Assembly: GCA_003255025.1 (NCBI GenBank)
Contig: QANY01013442.1
Coordinates: 62,001 to 126,000, forward strand
Length of the DNA stretch: 64,000 bases
Direction: 5' to 3'
Origin: Datisca glomerata
Lineage: Eukaryota > Streptophyta > Magnoliopsida > Cucurbitales > Datiscaceae
Shown: positions 11,297 to 23,053 of the stretch, piece after piece
Position numbering within the stretch: the stretch's first letter is position 1
How the letters are laid out: every line of letters starts with the position of its first letter
Notes under the pieces: generated by a model
The model's input: the letters and a program-made list of their open reading frames with translations, nothing else
What the model was told of the DNA's origin: nothing
Database searches by the model: none
Made by a program: the position numbers and the translations under genes

Positions 11297-13543
11297 TGTA
11301 TGGGGTCATGCCCTCAAAGCATGTGTATTGACTTTTTGATATGAAATTTAATGAGCAATACATTTTTTATAATTATTCTTTTAAATTATTGTTGAATAAT
11401 TTATATAATTATCTAAAAATTCCATTTTCATTAATGAGACTATGATCTTTTATTAGTACGAGAGGATTAAGATCATAGATAATGAATAAAATTATCAGCA
11501 ACATATTAAAGTATATAATCTTTAATGAATTGTTGCTAGTACCAGTTCACCAAGTATTATGAATGCATGTAATCTAGATCCAGATCGTTGATGTGGATAG
11601 ATATCTTAGTGAATGCACTTTATATAATGAGATTATATATGACTAGACCGATGTGAATTAATATCTTTATCAACGTGACGTTTATAATAAATATTAATAC
11701 ACATCAGTTCGATGAAAATATGTAGATAAGTTTGAATCCTAAATAGTCATGGACTCATATACATGTATACTGGATATTTTGATTCACTCGTTAATGTTTG
11801 TTTGTAAAATAGGCTAATGACTTTTGTCTTGGAGATTCAGTGATATGCATGACTGGAAACATGATATTTCAAGATTTTGAATCTAAACTTTCCTAACGGA
11901 TTGTAATTTATTTAAGTGTTATTTCTGTAACTGAATGGTTATTGAGCTCAAATTTATAATAAGATTATAAATTATCCATTCATTAGCAAATTAATGGTAC
12001 TTAAGGATCAATAGGTAATTAGAAGGGTAAAATGATAATTTTGACTAGTTCTAATTTAAGAATCAATAATTGCAGCACAGAACTACATGAATCAATAATT
12101 AGAACGCTCTGTAAATACATTCTATAATCACTAATAGTTCAATTTCATATTTCTAGTGGAGTAATAATAAAATAAATAAATAAAATTATTTAATTAAAGA
12201 GTTTAATTAATAATCTGGTTTATTGGAGCTTAAGATTACAGATTCATTGTCCCCAAATCACATCTATACTACGCAGTTTAGAGTGTGAATATTTCAGGAT
12301 ATGAGAAAAGGACTAACTTGCAAGTGAATTTTTATTCTTGGGTAAGTACATATTTATGAGATAATTATTTGTGACTAATTAATTAAGAATTGATTAATTG
12401 AATTATTTATATAAATGTAATTTTCGGAATTAATATATATATAAATAATTATCGATTATTTTTTAATTATCGATAAGTGAGACAGAATATCTAATTTATG
12501 AAATTAAATAATTAAATTAATATTAAAAAATATTTTGGATCAACTAAATATTTTATTTATGAAGTAACATATAATTTAGTTAATAGAGGTAATCATATAT
12601 GTTTATTTTGAATTAACTGATATCTAGATATTTATCTGATTAAAATAAATATTTAATTTACAGTAATTGCCACATGTCAATCACTGATTGAGTATCAGAG
12701 ATTGACATGGACTACTGTAGTACCACGTGACACTATAGTAGTGGGGGTGTAACATTGTAGTGTCATGTGACACTACAGTTGTGTACCATCATATAGTGGG
12801 TCCCACTGTATTGGAAATTTAAAATTAAATATTTTTTTTAATTTTTAATTATTCCTAAATATCTGATACGTCATTATCTAAAATAAGATATAGATTTTAT
12901 TCTAATGACATTAGTTGATCAGATCATCAATCAGTCAACTAAAGAATTAGTTCATCAATCAAGAGTTGGGACAAGTACAGATCATCAATCAGTCAACTAA
13001 AGAATTAGTTCATCAATCAAGAGTTGGGACAAGTACACAATTTCTCAAAAAGTAAATTTTTCTGCGATTAAGAGTTAATCAAAATCTCTAAAAGAATCAT
13101 CATCACGTTCTTTTAGAGAATTATCTCACAAAAGTCATTCTCAATAAAATCTCAAGATCTTATGTTTTGAGCACATCTAGAGACAGAAAAGTGTCTTCGT
13201 TATATCTATGTGCCCACGCACGTTCTAATGCATTGAGGATTGTGTGGATCTCGTAGTTTGCTGATCATTGAAATGATTTTGTGGGAACAGAGAATCGAGC
13301 GGTTTCACGAGGACACTTGATTTAGACTTCAAGAGGTAAATGATTCATAACCTTGTATGTTGTTAATTTAATATACAAATATATTATGGATCCTGACTCA
13401 TTGAAAAATAGTTTTCAATAAAAAGTTTTTATTTGGTTATCGTGATGTTGCACAAGTTTTATTTTATGAAAAGATTTAATTTTTATTAAAAGTTTAATTT
13501 TTAAATGGCCTTGCGCCACACGCTTCCGCCGTGACGACCAACA
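11297..13543 (+). mobile_element. 5' LTR of copia-type element 2, inserted in the 3' LTR of element 1
   Basis: The LTR starts TGTATGGGGTCATG and ends CCAACA, two bases before a primer binding site. It is homologous to the minus-strand LTR at 48922-50716, for example around GATTCACTCGTTAA and AATCTGGTTTATTGGA. It contains a perfect 58-bp tandem duplication. Its 5' edge coincides with the point where the 3' LTR of element 1 is broken, so it inserted into that LTR. Confidence 0.8.
12921..13036. repeat. Perfect 58-bp tandem duplication inside the LTR
   Basis: Units 12921-12978 and 12979-13036 look identical, both beginning AGATCATCAATCAG and ending GGGACAAGTAC. The inverted relative near 49400 appears to have a single unit, so the duplication is specific to this copy. 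Confidence 0.85.
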
Positions 13544-13545
13544 AG

Positions 13546-13558
13546 TGATATCAGAGCC
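13546..13558 (+). other. Primer binding site, initiator Met-tRNA type
   Basis: TGATATCAGAGCC differs by one base from TGGTATCAGAGCC, the common plant copia primer site complementary to initiator methionine tRNA. It lies two bases after the CCAACA end of the LTR, which fixes the LTR boundary and orientation. Confidence 0.8.
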
Positions 13559-14632
13559 GTCTTTATATATTTATATGTTAAATGATGTGTGAGATTTCTT
13601 GCATTATTCATATAATATGACATATGTATGGATGAATGAATGGATATGTTCGTGTATGTATAGAAAATAATGGATTGTTAATTGTATGATGATTATTAGA
13701 TTAGACTTTGTTCTTTAATTTTTTTCTTAGATCTTGTGTAAGCTGTTTTAGGGCGAATGAATTTTTATAATTTTATTTTGAATATTTATTGTAATTATTC
13801 CGATCGCTAGAAGAGGAAGAACGCACGAGACGAACTACGGAGGAAAATGAAAAAAAAAGGAATTCTTTTAGAATTCTGGCGCCGGCACAAAAAATTAGAT
13901 TTCCAGCGCTGGCGCTGCCGATTCTTGATTACTAGCAATGTCTCCAAAATTTATTGTTCCGACGACGCGCCGAAAAATTGGCGGTGGTCGGCGGCCGGTG
14001 GTGGCAGTCGGCGGCTAGCGGTGGTGGTTAATGGCAGCTGTGGCTGGCCGGCGGTGTTAGGCGGCAGTAGGAGAGTCTTATCGTTGATGTAAACTATTGT
14101 CACATTTGAAAAAGTTTCACAGAAACCCTGATACCAAACAACCCTATCACTATAGAGTTTGATGATAACCCTATCTCTATTTATTAACCTTTTAGATTTT
14201 GAAATTAATGTAATTTTAAAACTAAATTTTTAATTTTTAATTTTATGAAATTTAAAAATTAATAGGTTGATTGATTTTGACCCAAGTTTGATAAAATAAA
14301 ATAAAATATTTATTTGACTAAGTCAAAGTCAACTAATTTTAAAGGGATAATTATAGAAATTATTTTTAATTAAGAAAAATAGTTTTTCTTAATTAAATAG
14401 ATTTTTGTTCAAAACTTGAAGATTATGAAGATGTATATTAGGAGGAGAATGCAATATTTGGGAAATAAGTATTCTTGAAGTCTGCTTTGTAATTTTATTT
14501 CTTCATTTCAAGTTATAATATAGAAATACCCAATAGTCACTCTGTCTATTACTATTTTATTTAATTGTTTTAATTGTTATGTTTGATAACATGTCCATGC
14601 ATTAGTCGATCATAAGCTATACATGAAAATCC
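13559..14632 (+). other. Leader of copia element 2, first part
   Basis: Untranslated leader between the PBS and the solo LTR insertion. It has a GC-rich patch at about 13880-14075 (GGCGGTGG-type repeats) followed by AT-rich sequence resembling the leader of element 1. The open frame 13847-14092 follows this patch and has no recognisable domain. AATCC at 14628-14632 is the left target copy of the inserted LTR. Confidence 0.55.
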
Positions 14633-16525
14633 TGTTGGAATATGTCCATAAAGTAGCGTGTAATAACTATTTATTTGTATTTAGTTATTTCTCAGACATT
14701 ATTATTATTGAATTTTTATGAATAAATTGAAAGTTTTATTTTAAATTAAAGTGTGTTTATAAATTACTCAAGTCCTGAAATTTCATCAACGAACGAAGAG
14801 TGAAGACAAATGCGTCTCCAGACGAACTCTTTTGAGAAAGTTCACTATGATATTCGCAGTCTTAGGATCGACTATGTAATCGAATCCGATCACGACTGTT
14901 AGGTTGAACCAATGGATGCCAGTCATGGGGCATGTAAGTGGATACTCAAATGGTTAACCTAGACATGTTATGAACATGTTGAATAGACCGGTAACAAATT
15001 AGTGTAGAGCCCAAAACTGTTTACCTAGCTCTAAATCTAATTGTTACACCTTAACGGTATTTTCGTAACTACCTTAATCCTTAGGTGAATACGTAGTTTG
15101 GTTTAGTTAATTGTAATTTTTGATATGTCAAATGAGTGAGTTTGAATTGGCGGGTAATACCTCGACTGTTGGGATTGTAATTCAATTGAGTTGAAGTTAC
15201 GTGATTCATAGATATGAAAATTCGTGGTTGGATTGTGAAAGCAATAATATCACCTTATGCTTTATTGATAGGTATGTGAATAAATTAACCTGGACATGTA
15301 TTCAATAAATTGAGTCATTGATTAAGACTTTGAATTGCACGAGACAATTCACTATTATGCATTTCTTATTCATAGTCAATAATGAGTTAAGTAAATAGTA
15401 ACAAGATGGGTAAAATTATAATTTTACATTCTTCTCTTATTACTGATATTCACGATGGATATTATATTAAAATATTTTGTGGACTGTGAAAATAAAAAGG
15501 GTTTATTTACACCAATAGAAAAGTTACACGTATGAATCGAGAGTTGATTCGGCATCGAACTTATAGTGCAGTCGGACGACGTCAGGATTAAATAGGTCAA
15601 GAATTTATGGAGATAAATTCACCAAGTATTTGAATACTTAGCTTTGTTCATGTGGGTCCATCCATTCTCAGAAATAGCTCATGAGAACAGGAATAGAAAA
15701 ATAAAGTATATTGGATCAAAATGTGTTTTGGTGCCACGACATATTTCCTACACCTATATGTGATGGGTGATGTCACTTAATTAGTTAAGTGTGATTATTT
15801 GTATTGAAATTAAGTAGTTTATTATTTTAGTAAATAAAAATTAATTAATTAAAGGGATCAATTAAATCTATCAATTGAATTGATACAACTCTAACATTGT
15901 AGAGATATACTGATTTTCGGCAATTTGAATATATGAGGGTAAATTTTTAAAAATTTAAAATATATGAGTATATTGTAAATATCAAAAATTAGATTTTATA
16001 AATATCTAATAACAATTTGATTGTAGAGAGAGATAGAGATAAAGATCTCATATCAGATACATAGAAAAAAAGTTTTCTCCCCTTCCTAGTGATTGTCGCC
16101 AAAATAGATTGAAGGGGAAATATTTGATTTTGCTCAATCGTTTTGAGAGCACACACTCAAATTCACACACAAAATTCTCGTGAGATATAATTCTGAAATT
16201 AATGGGTGGTTGTTGATGGATGAAATTTGTAAATCGTTCTTGGAGTTCAAGTGCGTGATTCAGATCTTGAAGCTTGAAGAACATGAAAAACGCTCGAAGG
16301 AATTCTGCCAGTTCAGAAATTCTTTGATACAAAGTATATGTGAAAAATTGTTTCTAACCTTATCTTCTCGTTTAATATCGTATCTGCATAATCGCACGTT
16401 GTTTGGTTTTAAATTATTTAATTCGATTAAATAAGTTAATTAAATGTTTTTTTGATATTCCGCCCACGAACCGTTCGTGGTTCAAACTTGTTTTAAATTA
16501 ATTTCAAAACCAATCGATCCCAACA
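14633..16525 (+). mobile_element. Solo LTR of the copia element 1 family
   Basis: A complete LTR begins TGTTGGAATATGTCC and ends GATCCCAACA, giving the terminal inverted repeat TGTTGG/CCAACA. It is flanked by the perfect 5-bp duplication AATCC (14628-14632 and 16526-16530). There is no PBS, coding region or second LTR between the two flanks, so it is a solo LTR formed by recombination between the two LTRs of a full element. It is collinear with the LTRs at 2824 and 10418 and keeps the segment deleted in the former. Confidence 0.92.
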
Positions 16526-16530
16526 AATCC

Positions 16531-17487
16531 CACACAGTTTTATTTGATCATGTATTTCATAAGTAGAAACATGATTTATTATGATTGTCCTAATATGTTT
16601 ATATGTATTGTTTTATGAAATCAATAACATGTAAACTGCTAGGTTTTAATTAGTTGAAACTTGGTAATCACACCACACTAAGGACTATTGTAACCTTTAG
16701 GATAGCCAATTTTAGTAAAATAGTTTTATTAAAATTTGATGAATATAATTAATTAGTTAATCTAGGTTCACTTAATTATGACTTAGGCGCTTTAGAAGGT
16801 TAAATAAACTTAGACCAATGAGACTGGCGTAACTGATTATTAAATATTCATAGGGGTATTATTTTAACTAGTAATTAATTTAAAATTAATTAATTAGTTA
16901 AAAATAGAAATCATAATCCTAAAATAGTGAGTGGGAGAAGGTTGACATGTCAATGTAACCTACAATCTCTATTATTAGTACAACACCGTGAGGTACAGTA
17001 AGGGCCTCAAGATGACTTTGTTTTCATCCTCCTATGGAAGGTTTCGAGCTATACCAATACCAACGCTAGACTTCTTAAGAAGATAAGAGGAAGTGATGTA
17101 GTTTAATTTTGACCAACCCTAAAGGCGGCATATTCAAAATGAAGTCATGAAATCTGAAATGATGGGTTACTCACAAAATCACAATTAAGCTTTCATGTGG
17201 ATAGTTGTGACTTAACCAAACAAGCGATACATTATTGTTAAAAGAGAAAATATGAGATATTTTAAGTTTTAATTAATAAGGATGATAATGTCTCATAAAC
17301 AGTCTGAGGTTAATCTGACTGGTCCTAAGGCAACACTTTAATCGTTAGGTTATTTTATCGTGATTAGTAAATGTTAAATTTTGTATGTTTATTATGTTGT
17401 ATTCATGTATCACGTTTACTTTTTGAATTCTAGATATTTATCAATTATATTGAATCTTGAATGTTTTAAATTTCAGTTATCATTATT
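16531..17487 (+). other. Leader of copia element 2, second part
   Basis: This resumes the leader of element 2 after the solo LTR insertion and ends at the gag start codon. It is AT-rich, without a supported open frame. Confidence 0.55.
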
Positions 17488-18000
17488 ATGTCTACCATGA
17501 GCAACCTTATTACTGCTTTACTCGCTCTTGAGAAATTAAATGGTGATAACTTCTTACGTTGAAAATCAAATATGAACTTAATGCTGATTTGTGAAAACCA
17601 TAAGTTTTTCTTACTGAGGAATGCCCTGCGGAGCCAGTTGCTAATTCCCCTAAGAATGTTGGGGGATAAATATGATATTTTGATCATATCAAACAACAAG
17701 GTGAAATGCTACACGCTTGTGAGCATAAATGATGTTTTGAGAACTAAGCGTGAAAGCATGGAGACTGCCTATGAGATTATGGAATCTCTATAGGATATGT
17801 TTGGGCAACAGTCTGATCAAAGTCGTCATGAGGCCACTAGGACCTATATGACAACTAAGATGAGAAATGGTACTTATGTGCGAGAATATGTTTTGAACAT
17901 GATCAATATAATCCACGAGACAGAAGTACATGAGAGGACCATTGATGAGCGGACTCAAATTAACATTATACTTGAGTCGCTCACCTCTAACGTCTTTTGA
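17488..18000 (+). pseudogene. Copia gag pseudogene of element 2, truncated
   Basis: From ATG at 17488 the reading gives MSTMSNLITALLALEKLNGD, then an early stop where a conserved W is expected (LR*KSNMNLMLICENHKFF). Further on, ETAYEIMESL is followed by another stop, then DMFGQQSDQSRHEATRTYMT, VREYVLNMINIIHE and INIILESLTSNVF. This is the plant copia gag (DUF4219/UBN2-type) and is related to the gag at 6478. It stops at about 18000, after which sequence unrelated to copia begins. No protease, integrase or RT of this element is present, so the element is 3' truncated. Confidence 0.82.
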
Positions 18001-18040
18001 TTTTATCCCGGCTCGGAGAAAGGTTCCCATTGAGAGCTCT

Positions 18041-18181
18041 AGCCATTATTGTGGGGACATTGACTCAACTATCCACTCTCTTCTTCTGCCCAGTTACCAG
18101 GTATATCTAGCCATTTTTGTGGGGACATTAACTGAACTATCCACTCTCTCTTCTTCTGCCCAGTTACCAGGTTTATTTGGG
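18041..18181. repeat. Tandem duplication of about 68 bp
   Basis: The segment starting AGCCATTATTGTGGGGACAT (18041) recurs with few changes from 18109 (AGCCATTTTTGTGGGGACAT). Both copies run to TCTGCCCAGTTACCAGG. The duplication lies at the junction between the gag remnant and the RNase H-like pseudogene. Confidence 0.85.
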
Positions 18182-18289
18182 ATGAGTTATCCTTATTCAC
18201 TTTGCCTAAGAAAAGATTCCAATGCATCAAAATGCTTGACTTTATTGACTCTTTCTTAAAAACCTCTTGACCGATTCTCTTTGTTAAAG

Positions 18290-18873
18290 TGGTTCTTTTA
18301 TGCTGGTGCATCTGTTTTTTTTCGTAATAGCTGTCTGCTTGATGAAGCTTTCAAAGCTAATTTTGATTTAGCGCAATGGGCGGAGAGTCATCTGGATGAA
18401 TTTTTATCTGCAAATTCGTTTGTCAAGCTTCGGGTTCTGTTTGCTGTTCCGAAAGTTGCTTCTTGGCAGAAACCTTCGGGGGGAGGTTTGAAGCTAAACG
18501 TAGATTGGGCTACTGGCTCCTTGGGGTTTAGTGCAGTGGTGGCGTAATTAGGGACTCAATGGGGCTGGTCATCAGAGCTTTTTCTTACAAATTACGTGGT
18601 TGTTTTTCTCCCCTTATCGTTGAAGCCTTTGCTATTGTGGAAGGCCTGAAGTTCGCTAGTATTAATGGGTGGCTTCTGGACCCTGTGGAATTTGGCTGAA
18701 TGTTATGCTTTATTTCATGGTTTTCCTGCCCCCGCTTGTAGGTTTGTTCCTAGATCTGTAAATGTTGCAGTCCATAAGCTTGCTAGATATGGTCTTTCTG
18801 TTGATGGGCGGATCTGCTGGTTGCGATCCTGTCCACTTTTTATTTCTGATGTAATCGTGGCTGAATTAATGTG
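18290..18873 (+). pseudogene. RNase H-like (RVT_3) domain pseudogene
   Basis: Across two frames the sequence reads LDEAFKANFDLAQWAE, WQKPSGGGLKLNVDWA, then after a shift GVIRDSMGLVIRAFSYKLRG, FSPLIVEAFAIVEGLKFA, and after another shift CRFVPRSVNVAVHKLARYGL. These are the conserved blocks of the RNase H-like domain found in plant LINE-associated and stand-alone RVT_3 proteins, including the first catalytic Asp in LNVD and the Glu in VEAFAIVEGL. A central segment of about 50 residues is missing between INGW and the CYALFHGF block. It is not functional as it stands. It probably derives from a LINE-type element. Confidence 0.75.
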
Positions 18874-19041
18874 ATGGTGTAGCGGTTTTTACTGCTACTT
18901 AAAAAAAATAGGAATACACCTGCCAAATCCTTCAGTACTCGTAAGTAAAAGTATATGCTTTACATTTAGGTGTTGCTTTGGTATAAGATTGAGGGTAAAA
19001 GATTACCGGAATAAGATTGTTAGAATATAATTGTGCTAATG
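18874..19041. other. Short spacer before CACTA element
   Basis: Non-coding AT-rich sequence ending in ATG (19039-19041), the left 3-bp target duplication of the CACTA element. Confidence 0.5.
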
Positions 19042-22000
19042 CACTACAACAAAAAAATCCTATGATAGCGGCAAAAAAAAAAACGCTATCATAGAGTTTT
19101 AATAGCGTTTTTTCGTAACGCTATGGTTGTCAATATTATTAAAACTCCGACCCTATGATAACATTTTATAAACGGTATCATATCCACTTTTAATAGCGTA
19201 TCAAAAACGTTATTGTAACCTTTCTATAGCATTTTTTAAACTCTATAGAAAGGTTTCCATAGCCTTTTATAAACGCTATTATAAGCGTAGCAACAATGTA
19301 AGACTTTGTATAGCGTTTAAAACACGCTATTGTAACATTTCTATAGTGTTTTTTAAACGCTATAGAAAGTGTGCCATTACGTTGGGTACGCTTATAACAG
19401 CATTTTATAAACGTTATTATAAGCATAGCAACGATGGGAGACCTTCTATAGCGTTTAAAAATGTTATAGAAAGATTTTTCATAATGTTTTATAAACACTA
19501 TTATAAGCGTAGCAACAATGAGAGACTTTCTATAGCGTTTAAAAACGCATAGAAAGGTTACAATAAAGTTAAAAAAACGCTATAAAAATGTTACAATAGC
19601 ACTTTTTAAACGCTATTAAACGTGTATAAAGCATATTGTTACATTTTTTACAACTTTTTTTATTACTTATTCTTGCAATTGTACAAATTTAAAAATTAAA
19701 TTACTTTTGACAAAATATCACAAAATAACAAAATCACATAACATTTTATTTAATTACATAAAATTGTTACATTTTATTGACCACTAGAAATCATATCTTC
19801 AAACGAAAAATACATATTGATTTTTACATAAAGCAAGCAAAAATAATATCAGGATAAAAATATTAAAAAATCTAGTATAATTCCAAATCTAATTGTGAAG
19901 TTTCAGAAATTGGTATCGTTGGTTGTAGACGCAACAACTTGCTTCTTCTGTTGGCATTGGGCCTTCAACCTGGGAAAGACCTCTAATCGCTACATCAAAT
20001 ATCTTGACATGTACATATGGGTAACACATTAGATATTCAATATGAGAGAGAAGGAGAATGAGAGAGAGAGAGAGACATATAGGAATCTACCTTCTTTTCC
20101 AAGTTATAATACATATTATACCCCCGCATCTCAAACGGAATCAACAAGCACTATATTAACCTCTATGATCAATACCTGCATATAAGCCAACACATCTTGT
20201 CAAAAAGGATCATCAACGCAGCTGCACAAACAAGTAATATCTTGAATTACTTGCCTCGTCTTTCAATCATTCAATAACATCATCATCTTAAGGGGACTGG
20301 AATAATAAACATTGCTTGAGTTGGAAATGTAAAACATATATATTGGACCCATTCGGTTGCACACCATATTAAAGGTCTGTATTTAAGTTAGTTAGCAGTA
20401 GGAAAATAATAGATATAACACTGAAAGTAGAGAAAGGCATAAGAAAATATTTAGAACTATTGGAAATTTAAGGTGAAAACATAAAATTTTTTATGCATGT
20501 TGTGAAAGACATTGTACATATAAGCCACCCTTGTTATCCCAATTAACATATGCTTGACAAATTTGAATAATCTATAAAGAAGAGATTATTATCTTTCGAG
20601 GCTGGGATCATATCCTATGACTTAATAAGTGGTGAAAACCCAAACATAAACTTCTATAAACGAGATAGGGATCATAAGGATCCATGTTGGAAGAGCATCG
20701 GCCCATGCAGGAAAGAAGAAGAGGTCCATCCATGGAGAATGCGAATGCATTGCCTGATTGAGTTCACAATTTGAAATGTTGTTGAGCTGTCCAAGCCAGT
20801 GGATATCTCATCCATGAAACAATGTTTTTGCAAGTGCATCCAGCATCTTGCCTAGTGCAGCTAGCATCTCAACTATAAAGTTTATTTATTTAAAAAAACA
20901 AAAAAAAAATCTGAAGTATGATTTTGATAGAATAAACAGAAGCATTGGGTTATACCAAAATGTAGTCTCTTTGAAAATAAACAGAAGCATTAATTTTGAT
21001 AGTCTCTTTGAAGAGAGTCCAATTTGTGCAGAGATACTTTGAGGTTAGATTTCTAGAACTTGTTGGAAGTGTTCAACTCCCTTTACAGAGACATATCATA
21101 TTATGATATTTAAGCATCAAACCCACTCATAATCAACTAGGATATAAACATAAGCATAGCTATGAGCATTACAATTCACTTCTAAAAACTTACACCAATT
21201 CTCACTGCACAGGAAACACAAAGGCCATAATCTAGAAAATGTATCCTCAATCATCAATAACTTTGCCAGATAAAGAGCAAACAATGTGTACTCATCAAAA
21301 AGCTCAATTGCTTCCTCTAAAAGAGCCTCAATTTATACACTTGTCACTCCATTTTCATCTAATAAAACTTCATCTTGATGGTCTTGCAGGAACTCAAGGG
21401 CGGGTTTGTCAATCGTGTACCATTTTTATTATCTTAATTAGATCATAAGAATTTCAACCAATAAACTCTTTTTTCTTCTATTAATTTGGATCACAATTTG
21501 TACTCTATCTACATCAAACTCCAAATCCAGAGTTCTGCAACCCCAGGAGTTATATAACCTACTATACAAGCACTACCTTTAACATTAACAGGGGTCATTT
21601 GTAATGTTTTGATAAGAACAAAATGAAGAGGCGAAAATCCAGAGTTCTGCAACCCCATGAGTTATTTTTTGACATCATCACTGAACTTAATAACAATTAG
21701 ATGGAGGCAACCTCTGGACTAGCTATGTCAAACTTAATACATATGTAGAAACTGAATAAACTGCACTGTATTCAACTTGATGTAAAAAACAATCTATAAA
21801 TTATACAAGATGTCAAGAACTATCAGAAAACTTTTAGGAATTTACCTGGGCCAGCATAACTTGATCAAGGATTTCACATCAATTCAGACTTCTTGTGCAG
21901 TAGTAACAGAGAAGAAGTATAGATTAAAAAACATCCAAAACCAAATAAATATAATTATAATTCAAAGAGACAATAGAAGAAAATAAATCAATAACTTAAC

Positions 22001-23050
22001 TTCTCTTCATATTGGTCTCTCCTAAACTTCACTGGATATGAGGTAACTCCTCGGCCATATAGAGTTACAAACTTTTAGTTTAGAGAAAAAACCAAGAAAG
22101 AAGGATTTCCCTAGCATGAACTAACCTAAGAACAAGCAAGGAAAGAAGAATTTGCTAAACTGATGAACTTGTTATAAACATAGTCTGTAAAAAAAATAAA
22201 TTTCAAGAAGAATTTGCTAAATGAGTGAACAAAATTCCTGAACAGTAGCTAGACAATTTCATTGCTGGTGATTAGGAAAAAAATTTCAAGATTTCTACAG
22301 ATATGATTAAATCCAAATCCAGGACTTCTACAGAAACTAGAAAATTTCAGAATTACATCAACAATTTCAGAATAAAGCTGTGATAGAAGCAAAATACAGC
22401 TATTATCTCATCAAAAATTTCAGAATAAATCTACTTAGAGCTTTTAACTAAAAAAAGTTTATCTAATTAGAAAAAAGATTATGATTAAAACCCACCGTCA
22501 AATACCCTCTAGCCCTAGGCTTGACAGACGATTAGGAGAGCTCCAATTGAAAGGGATTCACCGCATGACCAAGCTCGACGATCTTAGGGCTGGCTCACAT
22601 GCCCGAGTGGCCTGTAGAGAGAGAGAGAGCGATAGACTGAGCTAAGAGAGACAAATGATATTGAGATAGAAGAGAGAGACAAAGAGAGATGATGTACCAT
22701 ACCGAGAGAGACACTCGATCAATCTTAACCCAAAAGCCCCTCTGTGAACTTTGTTGTTGAGAGAGTTATCTATGAGCCTTCGTCGTAGAGTTTGTGAGGG
22801 TTGAAGAGAGGCGATGTGTGAGAGATTCACCAGCGAGATAACTTCTCAAGAGAAAGACGAAAGAGCGAGTTAAAGCTGATAGAGGTATGACTTGAGAGAT
22901 GTTGAAAGAGAGAGGGTTTTGAGAGAGTAATATTAGGCGGGGTTGAACTTTTAGTCCCCACGCTAGCTTCCCCAAATTGACGACCTCTCTTAGCGTTTTC
23001 ATAAAAAACGCAGTCGTGTAGTGCTATTAAAGCACATTTTTATTGTAGTG
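19042..23050. mobile_element. Non-autonomous CACTA (En/Spm) DNA transposon
   Basis: The element starts CACTACAACAAAAA and ends TTTTTATTGTAGTG, which are inverted copies of each other, and it is flanked by the 3-bp duplication ATG (19039-19041 and 23051-23053). Both features are diagnostic for CACTA elements. A dense subterminal repeat zone follows the left end. The right end has a short version (TTAGCGTTTTCATAAAAAACGC). No transposase-like open frame is seen in the 4.0 kb, so it would need enzymes from elsewhere. Small open frames inside (for example 22642-23002 on the minus strand) have no recognised domain. Confidence 0.9.
19065..19625. repeat. CACTA subterminal repeats built on TAGCGTTT/AAACGCTA
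   Basis: The short motif TATAGCGTTTAAAA and its reverse complement recur many times in both orientations, often as TAGCGTTTAAAAACGCTA palindromes. In En/Spm elements such subterminal repeats are the binding sites of the transposon-encoded TNPA protein; that role here is inferred from the family. Confidence 0.85.
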
Positions 23051-23053
23051 ATG

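Noticed and set aside
13847..14092. 81-codon G/R-rich open frame
   Set aside because: It is the equivalent leader patch of copia element 2 and reflects base composition.
17930..18259. 109-codon open frame across the duplicated block
   Set aside because: It overlaps the gag pseudogene in another frame and repeats itself because of the 68-bp duplication; no domain was recognised.
19920..19975. Minus-strand peptide RLKAQCQQKKQVVAST as the end of a transposase gene
   Set aside because: The fragment is too short, and no upstream exons were found; it remains only a guess.
22642..23002. Minus-strand open frames at the right end of the CACTA element as a captured gene
   Set aside because: The sequence is dominated by GAGAGA-type low complexity, and no domain was recognised in either frame.
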